Below are positions 15,493-22,641 of a stretch of 64,000 nt of DNA, in pieces (positions within the stretch are counted from its first letter, which is position 1; every line of letters starts with the position of its first letter). Under the pieces are notes generated by a model, which worked only from the letters and a program-made list of their open reading frames with translations, had not been told where the DNA came from and made no database searches. The translations under genes and the position numbers were made by a program. Origin of the DNA: Treponema bryantii (GTDB lineage: Bacteria; Spirochaetota; Spirochaetia; Treponematales; Treponemataceae); the NCBI RefSeq assembly GCF_036492245.1, contig NZ_AP025286.1:124001-188000 (forward strand), read 5' to 3'.

Positions 15493-16362
15493 TTACATCG
15501 TCATATATGCATAAAGTGTAATCCATTTATTTTCTACCCCTACATCGCCAACTTTGAATGCAGGTACGCTTTTTGAATCAGTCAAAATGTATCTGCCGTT
15601 TTCAAGTCTGTGCTGATTCAAAACTCTGATACCTTCTTTCATTGCTTCTGAATCAAGAGGACAGCCAAGTGCTTTGAGGGCATAAACAATATTCTGCGCG
15701 CCGATTTTGATTGGGTCTGGAGTATAGAAGGTTCCGAGCATTACATCGAAAACTGGAGTTTTCATGTCGTCGGTGCGGTAGAAAATGTTACGTTTTGTGA
15801 AATAGTGAACAAGAGCTTCTTCACATTCGGTTTTGATTCTCTGAAGATGAAGTTCGGCAACAAGCATAAGGAATTCGATTGTATATTTTATGCAGCTTTT
15901 GTGAGGCTTTCTCGGGTCATTGATTTTTTTGTTTGTGCTGATACATCGGAAACCGCCATCTTCCTGAATAAGCGCAAGCTGTGCATCAATTTCCTTTCGG
16001 ACAATTTCTTCATCATAATATCCAAGTTTTACAAGATTTCGCAGGAGAAGAGGTTCACCGCAAAGCATCTTAAAACCAGTAGCTTCAATCAGACCGAAAA
16101 CTTCGTCATCAATATCTTTACCAATATCGGCACGGGTAAGTCCCCATTCAGCAAAGGCAAGAATGGCGTCGTATTTATCCCAATTTTTTGGTTTGTGGAG
16201 TCTGTTCAATGCGCGCGCGTATGTCTTGCTTTCGAGTAACTGCTTTTTGCATTCGATGACTTTTTCGTCGCTGTCGGGCAGATGCAGTGCCTCTTTGAGG
16301 GTTCTGAGTTTTACTTCCGGATTTTCATCTTCCAGTAACCAGTTTAAGATTGCGTCTTCCAT
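15493..16362 (-). CDS. Alpha/alpha-toroid-like protein (prenyltransferase/terpene-cyclase fold)
   Basis: A 289-residue all-helical protein. Regularly spaced helical repeats with 'VRKEIDAQLALIQEDGGFRC' (a Q-x-x-D-G-G-F motif) resemble the QW-type repeats of the squalene cyclase/prenyltransferase superfamily, found in many uncharacterised bacterial proteins. The N-terminal 'DENPEVKLRTLKEALHLP' resembles the 'PSVRLRTLRELLG' start seen in that group. No catalytic DxDD or zinc site is visible, so a binding or scaffold role is possible. A strong GGAGG precedes the ATG. A palindromic repeat and a hairpin array occupy the 483 bases upstream. Confidence 0.55.
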   Translation of the reverse strand: MEDAILNWLLEDENPEVKLRTLKEALHLPDSDEKVIECKKQLLESKTYARALNRLHKPKNWDKYDAILAFAEWGLTRADIGKDIDDEVFGLIEATGFKMLCGEPLLLRNLVKLGYYDEEIVRKEIDAQLALIQEDGGFRCISTNKKINDPRKPHKSCIKYTIEFLMLVAELHLQRIKTECEEALVHYFTKRNIFYRTDDMKTPVFDVMLGTFYTPDPIKIGAQNIVYALKALGCPLDSEAMKEGIRVLNQHRLENGRYILTDSKSVPAFKVGDVGVENKWITLYAYMTM

Positions 16363-16379
16363 ATTCTTGCCTCCTCTCC

Positions 16380-16442
16380 CGTCATCCCGAACTTGTTTCG
16401 GGATCTCAATATAAAAGATGCTGAAACAAGTTCAGCATGACG
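16380..16442. repeat. Palindromic repeat (CGTCATCCCGAAC type)
   Basis: A 63-base element with terminal inverted arms CGTCATCCCGAACTTGTTTC and GAAACAAGTTCAGCATGACG, differing where CCCGAA meets CAGCAT. It matches a widespread bacterial intergenic repeat style (TCATCCCGAACTTGTTTCGGGATC). It lies just upstream of the Shine-Dalgarno of the 15493-16362 gene, so it is probably transcribed in that gene's leader. Confidence 0.75.
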
Positions 16443-16506
16443 TTCTCCAATTAATTAAAAGTATATCTTCTATCAGAAAAAAGTTCTTGTCAAAAATTGC
16501 TCAATT

Positions 16507-16534
16507 TTGTCTGCCAAGTAAGTAAAAGTATATT
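16507..16534 (+). promoter_or_regulatory. Possible promoter reading into the hairpin array
   Basis: TTGTCT (16507-16512), 16 bases, TATATT (16529-16534). A transcript starting at about 16541 would enter the first hairpin (16550) almost immediately. In such AT-rich sequence this could be chance. Confidence 0.35.
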
Positions 16535-16549
16535 CGAGATAAAGAAAAA

Positions 16550-16822
16550 TACCTACAAAATTAGGGTTTTCATGTATTTTGTAGGTAAATAAATGGATTT
16601 TGTTATGGGGCAGTTTCTGATTTTACCTACAAAAATGTTAAATTTCCTTTTTTTGTAGGTAAAAAAACACAAAATCAAATCGATTTCTATAAATTTTTAA
16701 AAAAAATACCTACAAAACTGACAATTTTGCCATTTTTGTAGGTATTTTTCTTGAATCAACACTACAGTTCAATCAAAATTTACCTACAAAATCACTAAAA
16801 CCGACTGTTTTGTAGGTAAATT
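16550..16822. repeat. Array of four evenly spaced hairpins with invariant TACCTACAAAA core
   Basis: Four perfect inverted repeats occupy a 273-base non-coding stretch. H1: 16550-16561/16576-16587 (12 bp). H2: 16621-16635/16650-16664 (15 bp). H3: 16702-16717/16734-16749 (16 bp). H4: 16777-16791/16808-16822 (15 bp). Every left arm contains ACCTACAAAA and every right arm TTTTGTAGGT, while loops (14-16 bases) differ in sequence. Outside the core the arms vary but stay paired (TTTT/AAAA in H2, AAAAAT/ATTTTT in H3, AATTT/AAATT in H4), meaning compensatory change. Hairpin centres are 74, 83 and 74 bases apart. I see no coding potential in this stretch. A structured RNA, protein-binding array or repeat family are all possible. 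Confidence 0.9.
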
Positions 16823-16845
16823 CTGTAAATAGCCGATTATTATAA

Positions 16846-17496
16846 TTATTTTTTCTTAAAATTCATTACATCAACTCGCTCAAGTATATCAAAGGTTATG
16901 ATTCCTTTTTTGATGTAATACAGCGTGTGGCACTTTTCCCAGTGAATGCCTTTCTGGCTGCAGGTGCCAGCGTATTCATAACCAAAAGACTGAACTTCAT
17001 CGATAATCATTTTAAGAGAATAAGTTTTCTTTTTGCCCTCGCGGTCGCGCCAGTTACTTAAGTGTACGGGCAGGATGGAAAGGCAACCTCTAGTTTTCAA
17101 TACGCGATGAGATTCTTCAAAAAGCATGTACTTGCCTTTACCGTCGCCGCCGTGAAGTGCATCATACAACAAAACTAAATCCAGAGAGTCATTTTCAAAA
17201 TCCTGCAGGTTGTGAACTTCTTTGTTTATTAAAGTGATATTTTTAATCCCCCGCGCTGCAATCTTTTCACCAACTTCTTTCTGACAAACAGGACTGCAAT
17301 CAATTCCATAGATTTTTCCAGTAGGGTATGCATAGCTCAAAGCAAACAGATTTTCGCCAAAGCCATAACCGAAATCAAGAACTGAGGGTGCGTCCTTTTC
17401 CGTAAGTGGCATCTCAAGAAATAAATCTCTACCGTCAGTTTTTTCCCATAGAGCGATGTCATTGTATAAATGTTCGTTTGTATTTGAATAGTTCAT
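16846..17496 (-). CDS. Class I SAM-dependent methyltransferase
   Basis: A 216-residue methyltransferase. Motif I is VLDFGYGFGENLFALSYAYP (about residue 37; the usual GxGxG reads GYGFG), followed by the acidic strand IYGIDCS, the 'NDSLDLVLLYDALHG' motif II and 'RVLKTRGCLSIL' motif III. Start 17496 is preferred: the in-frame ATG at 17508 contains the GGAG Shine-Dalgarno that lies seven bases before 17496. A GC-rich palindromic repeat (17513-17591) separates it from the upstream GNAT. Its 3' end is followed immediately by the hairpin array. No substrate can be assigned. Confidence 0.85.
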   Translation of the reverse strand: MNYSNTNEHLYNDIALWEKTDGRDLFLEMPLTEKDAPSVLDFGYGFGENLFALSYAYPTGKIYGIDCSPVCQKEVGEKIAARGIKNITLINKEVHNLQDFENDSLDLVLLYDALHGGDGKGKYMLFEESHRVLKTRGCLSILPVHLSNWRDREGKKKTYSLKMIIDEVQSFGYEYAGTCSQKGIHWEKCHTLYYIKKGIITFDILERVDVMNFKKK

Positions 17497-17512
17497 TGTT
17501 TTCTCCATTCAT

Positions 17513-17591
17513 AGGGGGAAGTCTCCCCCTCGCTCGCACGTCGTTGCTCGCTACCCCCTCTACGGGCCTCAAACGCCGGCCCGTAACGCCC
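17513..17591. repeat. GC-rich double-hairpin repeat, copy 3
   Basis: AGGGGGA-AGTC-TCCCCCT (17513-17530), CGCTACCCCC, then TACGGGCC/GGCCCGTA (17561-17568 and 17578-17585) and AACGCCC: the same order of parts as the copy at 9418-9503, in the same orientation. The repeat forms the final codons and stop of the GNAT gene 17569-18033 and ends just before the Shine-Dalgarno of the next gene. Confidence 0.75.
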
Positions 17592-18033
17592 GCTTTTCAT
17601 AATACACAAAATCATTGTCACGTCGTACTTCTGTGTATCCCAACTTCTGATAAAACGCATTCGTGCGGATATTCCAGACTGGCGTATCAAGAGTAAATAT
17701 CTGAACTTCTGGGAACATCGTCTCAATCTGCTGCATCATAAAAATGCCGTAGCCTTTGCGGAAATGTTCGGGTGACACAAAAATCCTACCAACATTCATT
17801 TCATTATCTTTTATAAAAAGAACTGCTCCGCCAACAGTCAAGCCATCATCATCAATTAGCTTATAAAGACAATTCATTCTCGCCATCTTTGTATAAAAGG
17901 GAAGTGACTTATATCCCGGAGGTCCGAACAAATCAGAAGCACCAACTTCAACATCACTCTCAAAGGCATGCTTGGAAATACCAACAAGAGTTACAGCATC
18001 TGCAGTGCCGGCTTTTACTAATTGTAAACTCAT
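17569..18033 (-). CDS. GNAT family N-acetyltransferase with repeat-derived C terminus
   Basis: A 154-residue acetyltransferase. Motif A is visible at about residues 84-105 (VGRIFVSPEHFRKGYGIFMMQQ, an R-K-G-Y-G loop), followed by 'TPVWNIRTNAFYQKLGYTEV' for motif B. The final residues (KRALRAGV) are encoded by the GC-rich palindromic repeat that overlaps the gene end, so the original stop has apparently been replaced. The core fold is complete and activity is probably kept. The start codon overlaps the stop of the upstream XRE regulator by one base, so the two are coupled. Confidence 0.85.
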   Translation of the reverse strand: MSLQLVKAGTADAVTLVGISKHAFESDVEVGASDLFGPPGYKSLPFYTKMARMNCLYKLIDDDGLTVGGAVLFIKDNEMNVGRIFVSPEHFRKGYGIFMMQQIETMFPEVQIFTLDTPVWNIRTNAFYQKLGYTEVRRDNDFVYYEKRALRAGV

Positions 18034-18752
18034 TACATTCCCCTTACGACACTATCTGTATAAATAAAAATATCCATGTAGTGAATGCCGTCTTTATCAT
18101 ATTCGTATTCAAAACACGGGATAATATTTTCCGGGAATTTTTCTTTGAAGCTGTCAGCCTGAAGACATTCCATAATTTTCTGATAGCCACCTGGGATTCT
18201 TTCAAACGAACGGGCATGAGGATCTGTCACAGTGATTACCGCATACTCTGCCTCGTTGTTTGTGGCATATTCCACTCCCGGACAAGTTGTTTCAAAACCA
18301 TCAGGAAGTACATAAGCCGCAACATAACCGTGAAGCCCAAAACGCATCTGCTGTTCCTGCGACACAAATGGAAAATCCCAGCCAAGAAGGTTGGCATCCG
18401 GGCAAGCCGCAAGAAGCCCGCTTGTTTTTCCCCAAGCCATCATATAGTTTATAACATCCTGCTCTGGCGATGGAGAAATCATCACATAGCGAGCCATTCT
18501 GAAAGCCGGCAGCTTTCTGATTTCCACCGGCGAGTACACTTCGTCTTTGGATGTCAAATCTTTTCGAACAAGGTCGTCCAAAGAGCAGGAAAAAATCGAA
18601 CACATTTGCGAAAGTCTGTCCAGCTCCGGCACAACTTCATCAGTTTCCCAGCGAGACACCGTCTGGCGGGTTACTTCTATCAGTTCTGCAAACTGTTCCT
18701 GTGTGAGCTTTTTCTTTTTTCTCAAAAAGCAGATATTATTTCCTAAATTCAT
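18033..18752 (-). CDS. XRE-type regulator with GyrI-like ligand-binding domain
   Basis: A 239-residue regulator. Residues 5-60 are an XRE helix-turn-helix (FLRKKKKLTQEQFAELIEVTRQTVSRWE), and about 75-239 resembles the GyrI/AraC effector-binding fold (VEIRKLPAFRMARYVM at the start, 'YAVITVTDPHARSFERIPGGYQKIME' and 'DIFIYTDS' at the end). The long ORF starts at 18866, but GGAAAGGA six bases before ATG 18752 and the domain boundary favour the shorter form. HTH plus GyrI-like domain suggests a small-molecule-responsive regulator. A perfect TGTAACAT-N3-ATGTTACA palindrome 87 bases upstream (18839-18857) is a candidate operator. Confidence 0.85.
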   Translation of the reverse strand: MNLGNNICFLRKKKKLTQEQFAELIEVTRQTVSRWETDEVVPELDRLSQMCSIFSCSLDDLVRKDLTSKDEVYSPVEIRKLPAFRMARYVMISPSPEQDVINYMMAWGKTSGLLAACPDANLLGWDFPFVSQEQQMRFGLHGYVAAYVLPDGFETTCPGVEYATNNEAEYAVITVTDPHARSFERIPGGYQKIMECLQADSFKEKFPENIIPCFEYEYDKDGIHYMDIFIYTDSVVRGM

Positions 18753-18838
18753 AAGCATTCCTTTCCAGCTGGTAGCTTTATTATTGCACATGATATGCGT
18801 CAAATCTACCAACTGATATATGCTTTTTGAGGAATTTT

Positions 18839-18857
18839 TGTAACATAAAATGTTACA
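18839..18857. promoter_or_regulatory. Perfect 8-3-8 palindrome, candidate operator
   Basis: TGTAACAT AAA ATGTTACA on the plus strand, between the ProC-like gene (18870, stop side) and the XRE regulator (start 18752). It sits upstream of TTGACG (18798-18803) on the minus strand, a possible -35. It could be the autoregulatory site of the XRE-GyrI protein. Confidence 0.6.
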
Positions 18858-18869
18858 CTTAGGCAAAAA

Positions 18870-19667
18870 CTAGAATAATTCTTCTGCTTTCAATGTGGTC
18901 TGCCGGCGTTTCTCAAGAGTTTTTTCAAAGAGTTCTCCGGCAATTTCCGGGAACTTTTCATAAATAACCTTTGCTCCTTCTTCGGTAATACCGCCTTTTG
19001 TTGCAACTCGTGAAACTATCTCTTCGAAGTTCATATTTTTAGAAAGCATCAATTCGCCGGTTGCGCACATTGTGTTGAGAACCATTGAAACTATCTGCTC
19101 GTCAGGGAGCGAAGTATTCTCGCGTGCAGCCGAACACAGTACATCAAAAATTGAAGCGATAAATCCCGGCATACAGGAAACAAGCTCCGAGCCCATTCCC
19201 ATTTCATTTTCCGGAAGAAGAATTACATCGCCCATGCATTTAAAAAGCGACATGAGATTTTTTTTATCGTCCTCACTGGCCTTTTCATTAAAACAAAACA
19301 AAGTCTGTGATTTTTCAATTTCTGCAGTAAGGCTTGGAATCAGCTTTGCCATTTTATGATTTACAATTTTCTGCATTGAAGCAAAAGACACACTGCCGTT
19401 CAATGAAACAATCAGCGTCTCATCGCGTATTGAATCAGCTATTTCTGTAAGCACCTGTTTAATATCAAACGGTGGCACACACATAATAAGAATATCAACC
19501 TTCGAGGCAATATCAGCATTGCTTGAACAAACGTTGATTTCCGGAGCCAATCCGTTTAATTTTTCAATAGTCCTGTTATAAACGTAAAGCGTTGCATCTG
19601 TGTTCTTTGACAATTTTTCAACGAACATTCGACCCATACTTCCATAACCAGTAATTCCAATCTTCAT
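18870..19667 (-). CDS. Pyrroline-5-carboxylate reductase-like NAD(P)-dependent oxidoreductase
   Basis: A 265-residue two-domain reductase. The N-terminal Rossmann fold has ITGYGSMGRMF (G-x-G-x-x-G) and 'DILIMCVPPFDIKQVL', as in ProC/F420-dependent oxidoreductases. The C-terminal helical dimerisation domain contains 'GSELVSCMPGFIASIFDVL' and VATKGGITEEGAKVI, matching the ProC 'V(T)SPGGTTxxG' signature with K in place of P. ProC makes proline from pyrroline-5-carboxylate with NADPH, but the altered signature leaves room for another imine or ketone substrate. It is the last gene of a run with the RmlC-like and kinase-like genes, separated by short gaps. Confidence 0.75.
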   Translation of the reverse strand: MKIGITGYGSMGRMFVEKLSKNTDATLYVYNRTIEKLNGLAPEINVCSSNADIASKVDILIMCVPPFDIKQVLTEIADSIRDETLIVSLNGSVSFASMQKIVNHKMAKLIPSLTAEIEKSQTLFCFNEKASEDDKKNLMSLFKCMGDVILLPENEMGMGSELVSCMPGFIASIFDVLCSAARENTSLPDEQIVSMVLNTMCATGELMLSKNMNFEEIVSRVATKGGITEEGAKVIYEKFPEIAGELFEKTLEKRRQTTLKAEELF

Positions 19668-19686
19668 ATTTTTTACCTGCCTTTCG

Positions 19687-20199
19687 CTAGTCTAAAAACG
19701 GTGCATTCAAATCATAATCTGAAATATCCGAAACTGGAATCGGAAGCTTTAAGCTGATTTTCTTTTCTGTATAATTTAATTGCTTTGAATGTCCATCCGT
19801 GCCGCTCTTGTCGATTGCAAAAAACTGCATCGTGTTATCTTCCATGGCCAGAAATCCATGACCAATTCCAGCTGGAACTAAAACTGCAAGCGCATTTTCT
19901 TCTGATAATTCAATTTCTTCCCATTTCAGATAAGTGGCCGAATCCTTACGTAAATCAATAACATAATCCAGGCCTCGGCCCTTCACCACCGAAATAAACT
20001 TTGTCAGCGGGTCTGCTTCTTCGCGATAATGAATCCCAAAGAAAGTGCCCTTTCTGGACATCGTGTACAGGCGCGATTCTTTTGCTTCAAAACCTTCAAT
20101 GCCATCTTCATAAACATAAGTCATCGAACCACGATTATCCGAACGGGAATTGAGTTTGTAAATTTTCACGCAGTCAAAAATTGTTTTTATCAGTTCCAT
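19687..20199 (-). CDS. dTDP-4-dehydrorhamnose 3,5-epimerase-like (RmlC) cupin protein
   Basis: A 170-residue cupin with the RmlC landmarks: SDNRGSMTYVYEDG (D-x-R-G), FFGIHYREEADPLTKFISVVKG, 'YVIDLRKDSATYLKWEEIELSEEN' and VLVPAGIGHGFLAMED. RmlC converts dTDP-4-keto-6-deoxyglucose to dTDP-4-keto-rhamnose. No other rml genes are nearby and the protein is slightly shorter than typical RmlC, so an epimerase-like enzyme of another sugar pathway is possible. The catalytic His is present in GIHY, where RmlC has GLHYQ. No strong Shine-Dalgarno is seen; it lies 12 bases downstream of the kinase-like gene. Confidence 0.75.
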   Translation of the reverse strand: MELIKTIFDCVKIYKLNSRSDNRGSMTYVYEDGIEGFEAKESRLYTMSRKGTFFGIHYREEADPLTKFISVVKGRGLDYVIDLRKDSATYLKWEEIELSEENALAVLVPAGIGHGFLAMEDNTMQFFAIDKSGTDGHSKQLNYTEKKISLKLPIPVSDISDYDLNAPFLD

Positions 20200-20211
20200 T
20201 TACAATTCAGT

Positions 20212-20715
20212 TTACAGATGCTTTGCAAACTCTGCAATCCTGTCTGCAGTTTCTTCCTGGCTCAGTTTTCCGGTATCCAACTGCAGCGGAAACTTGCCAC
20301 GGTTGCGGCGGAACCATCGGTTGTATTCAATGTGAGGCGGAATATTGCCTTCATAAAAACCACGCTCAGCCGGGCGGGCAAGCAGGCGCTCCCGAATCAC
20401 TTCATCATCTGCAACCAGGGTTACAAAGTAAGTTGCTTCAACCTCGTCTGGAATTGTATTTTTGGTGATATAATCCATCGGATTTGTACAGCCGAAAAGT
20501 ACGAGAGTACGTCCTGCTGCACGACGAACAGCCTCAGCAAGATAAGCATTTGCGTATCCTTCCGGATGATCTGTATTCGCATAATCATGCCAGTTGATTC
20601 CGCATTCATCAGTATCGATGCAGGCAAAGAGCTTCTCGTCGAGACGTTCGCCCACAAAGTCGCGCATCGTAGATTTTCCGACACCGCAGGCACCGGTTAC
20701 ACATATAATTTTCAT
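20212..20715 (-). CDS. P-loop kinase-like ATP-binding protein
   Basis: A 167-residue P-loop protein. Walker A is GACGVGKST (residues 8-16), followed by 'FACIDTDECGINWHD' and 'GRTLVLFGCTNPMDYITKN', a core arrangement like shikimate- or nucleoside-type kinases. A lid-like Arg-rich segment (IRERLLARPAERGFYEG) follows. GGAG lies seven bases before ATG 20715. Probably a small-molecule kinase; the substrate is unknown. It is the first gene of a run with the RmlC-like and ProC-like genes. A short palindromic repeat sits just upstream (20735-20760). Confidence 0.75.
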   Translation of the reverse strand: MKIICVTGACGVGKSTMRDFVGERLDEKLFACIDTDECGINWHDYANTDHPEGYANAYLAEAVRRAAGRTLVLFGCTNPMDYITKNTIPDEVEATYFVTLVADDEVIRERLLARPAERGFYEGNIPPHIEYNRWFRRNRGKFPLQLDTGKLSQEETADRIAEFAKHL

Positions 20716-20734
20716 AATTTAATCTCCATCAAAT

Positions 20735-20760
20735 GGTAGTTTCGACAGGCTCAACCACCG
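20735..20760. repeat. Short imperfect palindrome (TTTCGACAGGCTCAACCAC type)
   Basis: GGTAGTTTCGACAGGCTCAA followed by CCACCG between two minus-strand genes. The word TTCGACAGGCTCA recurs as an intergenic repeat in many bacteria. GGT-GTT at the left pairs with AAC-ACC at the right. Only one copy is in the window. Confidence 0.45.
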
Positions 20761-20765
20761 TATGT

Positions 20766-21524
20766 TTACTTTCTAATTATAACGCAGTCTTTTACATACT
20801 CGCCGTACTTTTTCAAAAAGTCCTGATATTCGTCTTCTTCTGTAATCCAGAAAAGAACCCAGGCTTTTTCATAACCAAGGTCTTTGTAGGCTTGAAGACG
20901 ATGATTGCCGTCATTCAGAACAAACTCGCCGCCTGTGTATTCAACAAACATCGGTGCGCATTTATTCACAAAGTCAGGGGTTGCTTCGATTGTCTTTTTC
21001 AACTCACTAAGCTTATGATCCCACCATCCTGCATCAACACGATACTTCATCTCTGGTTCAGGGCCCGAGCATCTCTTGAAAAACTTAAGAGGCACAAGAG
21101 CCGGACTGAAATAATATCTGTCGTATTTTTTTAAGCCATCAGAAAAAGGAATATTGCGTCCTTCCTCGTTCAAATATAAATGAATCCAGGCATCAAGCTT
21201 TTCTGCTTCTGCATACGCTTTTGCCGATTCTAAAGTTGCACTGTACTTTAACATAGAAACCTCCTTCTTGCTGTAAACGATTCTTTTTATTGAATCATAA
21301 GAAAGACAGTATTTTTCCATGAGGTCCTCAATTGTTTGTCCCGCTTCAAAATCAGCTTTTATTGCTGCGTTCCTTTCACGGATAAACTGCTGATAACCCG
21401 AAGTTTCGCCCCAGGATCTTTTTCCGTTTCCGGCCGGAATATAAATTGTCTCTCCAGAAACATATCGCTGAATCTGTTTCAAAAGAGCTTCCGGAAAAAT
21501 GTCCTGTGCATTTCTGTACTTCAT
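20766..21524 (-). CDS. CD3324-family domain fused to ParB/Srx-like domain protein
   Basis: A 252-residue fusion. Residues 1-87 match the CD3324 family (MKYRNAQDIFPEALLKQIQRY, 'GETIYIPAGNGKRSWGETSG', 'YCLSYDSIKRIVYSK'), a small helical, possibly DNA-binding family usually found as a stand-alone protein of about 90 residues. Residues 91-252 form a second unit containing VLNDGNHRLQAYKDLGY (about 202-218), the G-x-H-R signature of ParB-like and sulfiredoxin-type folds. At the junction a perfect AAGGAGG (21260-21266, reverse strand) lies five bases before Met91 (ATG at 21254), so the C-terminal unit may also be made separately. Function unknown. Confidence 0.8.
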   Translation of the reverse strand: MKYRNAQDIFPEALLKQIQRYVSGETIYIPAGNGKRSWGETSGYQQFIRERNAAIKADFEAGQTIEDLMEKYCLSYDSIKRIVYSKKEVSMLKYSATLESAKAYAEAEKLDAWIHLYLNEEGRNIPFSDGLKKYDRYYFSPALVPLKFFKRCSGPEPEMKYRVDAGWWDHKLSELKKTIEATPDFVNKCAPMFVEYTGGEFVLNDGNHRLQAYKDLGYEKAWVLFWITEEDEYQDFLKKYGEYVKDCVIIRK

Positions 21525-21598
21525 TCTGTCACCTTACAAAAGAGATTCTATCTCAAGTCCTATACCAGTTATATATCAAGTTTAATTATATAAGTTTT

Positions 21599-22633
21599 TT
21601 ACACAATATGTTTCCTCATCTCCCAACCGAGAAGTTCTTTGTCAGACATTGCAAGAATCTCAGAAGCCGGCAGCCACTTATAATCACAGGTTTCGCCTTC
21701 CTGAAGCTGAACCGAATTCTTATCACAATCAGTTATACACAAAAATCTTACATGCCAGCAATATTTGCCAAGGTCTTTACTGAGGAACTCAAGCTTTTCT
21801 GCAATTACGCCAGTTTCTTCGCGGAGTTCACGGAGTGCTCCTTCAACATCAGTTTCACCTTTCAATGCAGAACCACCTGCGGTTGCTTCCCACATGCCCG
21901 GCCAGTTTTTGTTAGGTGAACGCTTCATCAAAAGGTAAGTTCCATCAACATGACGAACAAGAACCTCACACACAAGATGATAAGCGCCCTCTGGGAAATT
22001 AGTTTCATCATCGCGAATCAACGTAATGCCTTCAAGTTTTTTATAATCAGAATTATAAGCATCCCAAAGCTCAGGCTTTTTAAGATTTTTTATACTCACA
22101 CATTTTTCTCCGTCAAACTCAAAGGCAACAATCCACGGCATGACGTCTTTGATTTTTTCAAAATCTTCATAGCCAAAAGATTTATCATAATAATTGATTA
22201 TTGTACTAAGAGCTGTTCCATGAGTTCCAATCGCAATATTCTTTCCCTCGTATTTACGAAGTACTTCTTTGAGAGCAGCAATATTGCGGGCCTGAACTTC
22301 GTGAAGACATTCTCCACCTTCAAGTTTATAATCAAAATCTGTCCACTGATTTTTTGAAAAGTCATGAAAGTTATCTATCCATTCGCCACCAACAATTCTT
22401 TCATGAAAATCATCAATTGTTTCAATATTGAATCCGTACTTACCGGCAAAATCTTCCATCGTCATTACAGCCCTTTTAAATGGACTTGAAAGTACGACAT
22501 CAATATTTTTATCGCTAAGATAGTCTGTAACAATTTTTCTGTCCTGCATTCCCTTTGGAGACAATGGGCGCAATAAATCATTATGATTTGTGAAATCCGG
22601 TTCTGCATGTCTGATAAAATAAACTTTTGTCAT
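21599..22633 (-). CDS. Histidine phosphatase - NUDIX hydrolase fusion
   Basis: A 344-residue bifunctional protein. Residues 1-190 are a histidine phosphatase (FIRHAEPDF at 6-14, 'VVLSSPFKRAVMTMEDFA', the acid-containing 'ERIVGGEW', and the second histidine in IGTHGT at 136-140). Residues 205-344 are a NUDIX domain with a perfect box: G254-x5-E260-x7-R268-E269-L270-x-E272-E273-x-G275. The two could act in sequence on a nucleotide derivative: NUDIX cleavage of a pyrophosphate, then dephosphorylation of the product. This is inference. AGGAG precedes the ATG at a proper distance, and the gene follows a methyltransferase gene by eight bases. Confidence 0.9.
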   Translation of the reverse strand: MTKVYFIRHAEPDFTNHNDLLRPLSPKGMQDRKIVTDYLSDKNIDVVLSSPFKRAVMTMEDFAGKYGFNIETIDDFHERIVGGEWIDNFHDFSKNQWTDFDYKLEGGECLHEVQARNIAALKEVLRKYEGKNIAIGTHGTALSTIINYYDKSFGYEDFEKIKDVMPWIVAFEFDGEKCVSIKNLKKPELWDAYNSDYKKLEGITLIRDDETNFPEGAYHLVCEVLVRHVDGTYLLMKRSPNKNWPGMWEATAGGSALKGETDVEGALRELREETGVIAEKLEFLSKDLGKYCWHVRFLCITDCDKNSVQLQEGETCDYKWLPASEILAMSDKELLGWEMRKHIV

Positions 22634-22641
22634 TGTTTCTC

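Noticed and set aside
16550-16822. CRISPR array
   Set aside because: Repeats are inverted pairs, not direct repeats with unique spacers of constant size, and no cas gene is in the window.
17889-18746. 285-codon plus-strand ORF
   Set aside because: It overlaps antisense the XRE-GyrI regulator and the GNAT; basic, low-complexity translation.
20029-20739. 236-codon plus-strand ORF
   Set aside because: It is antisense to the RmlC-like and kinase-like genes, both of which have clear motifs.
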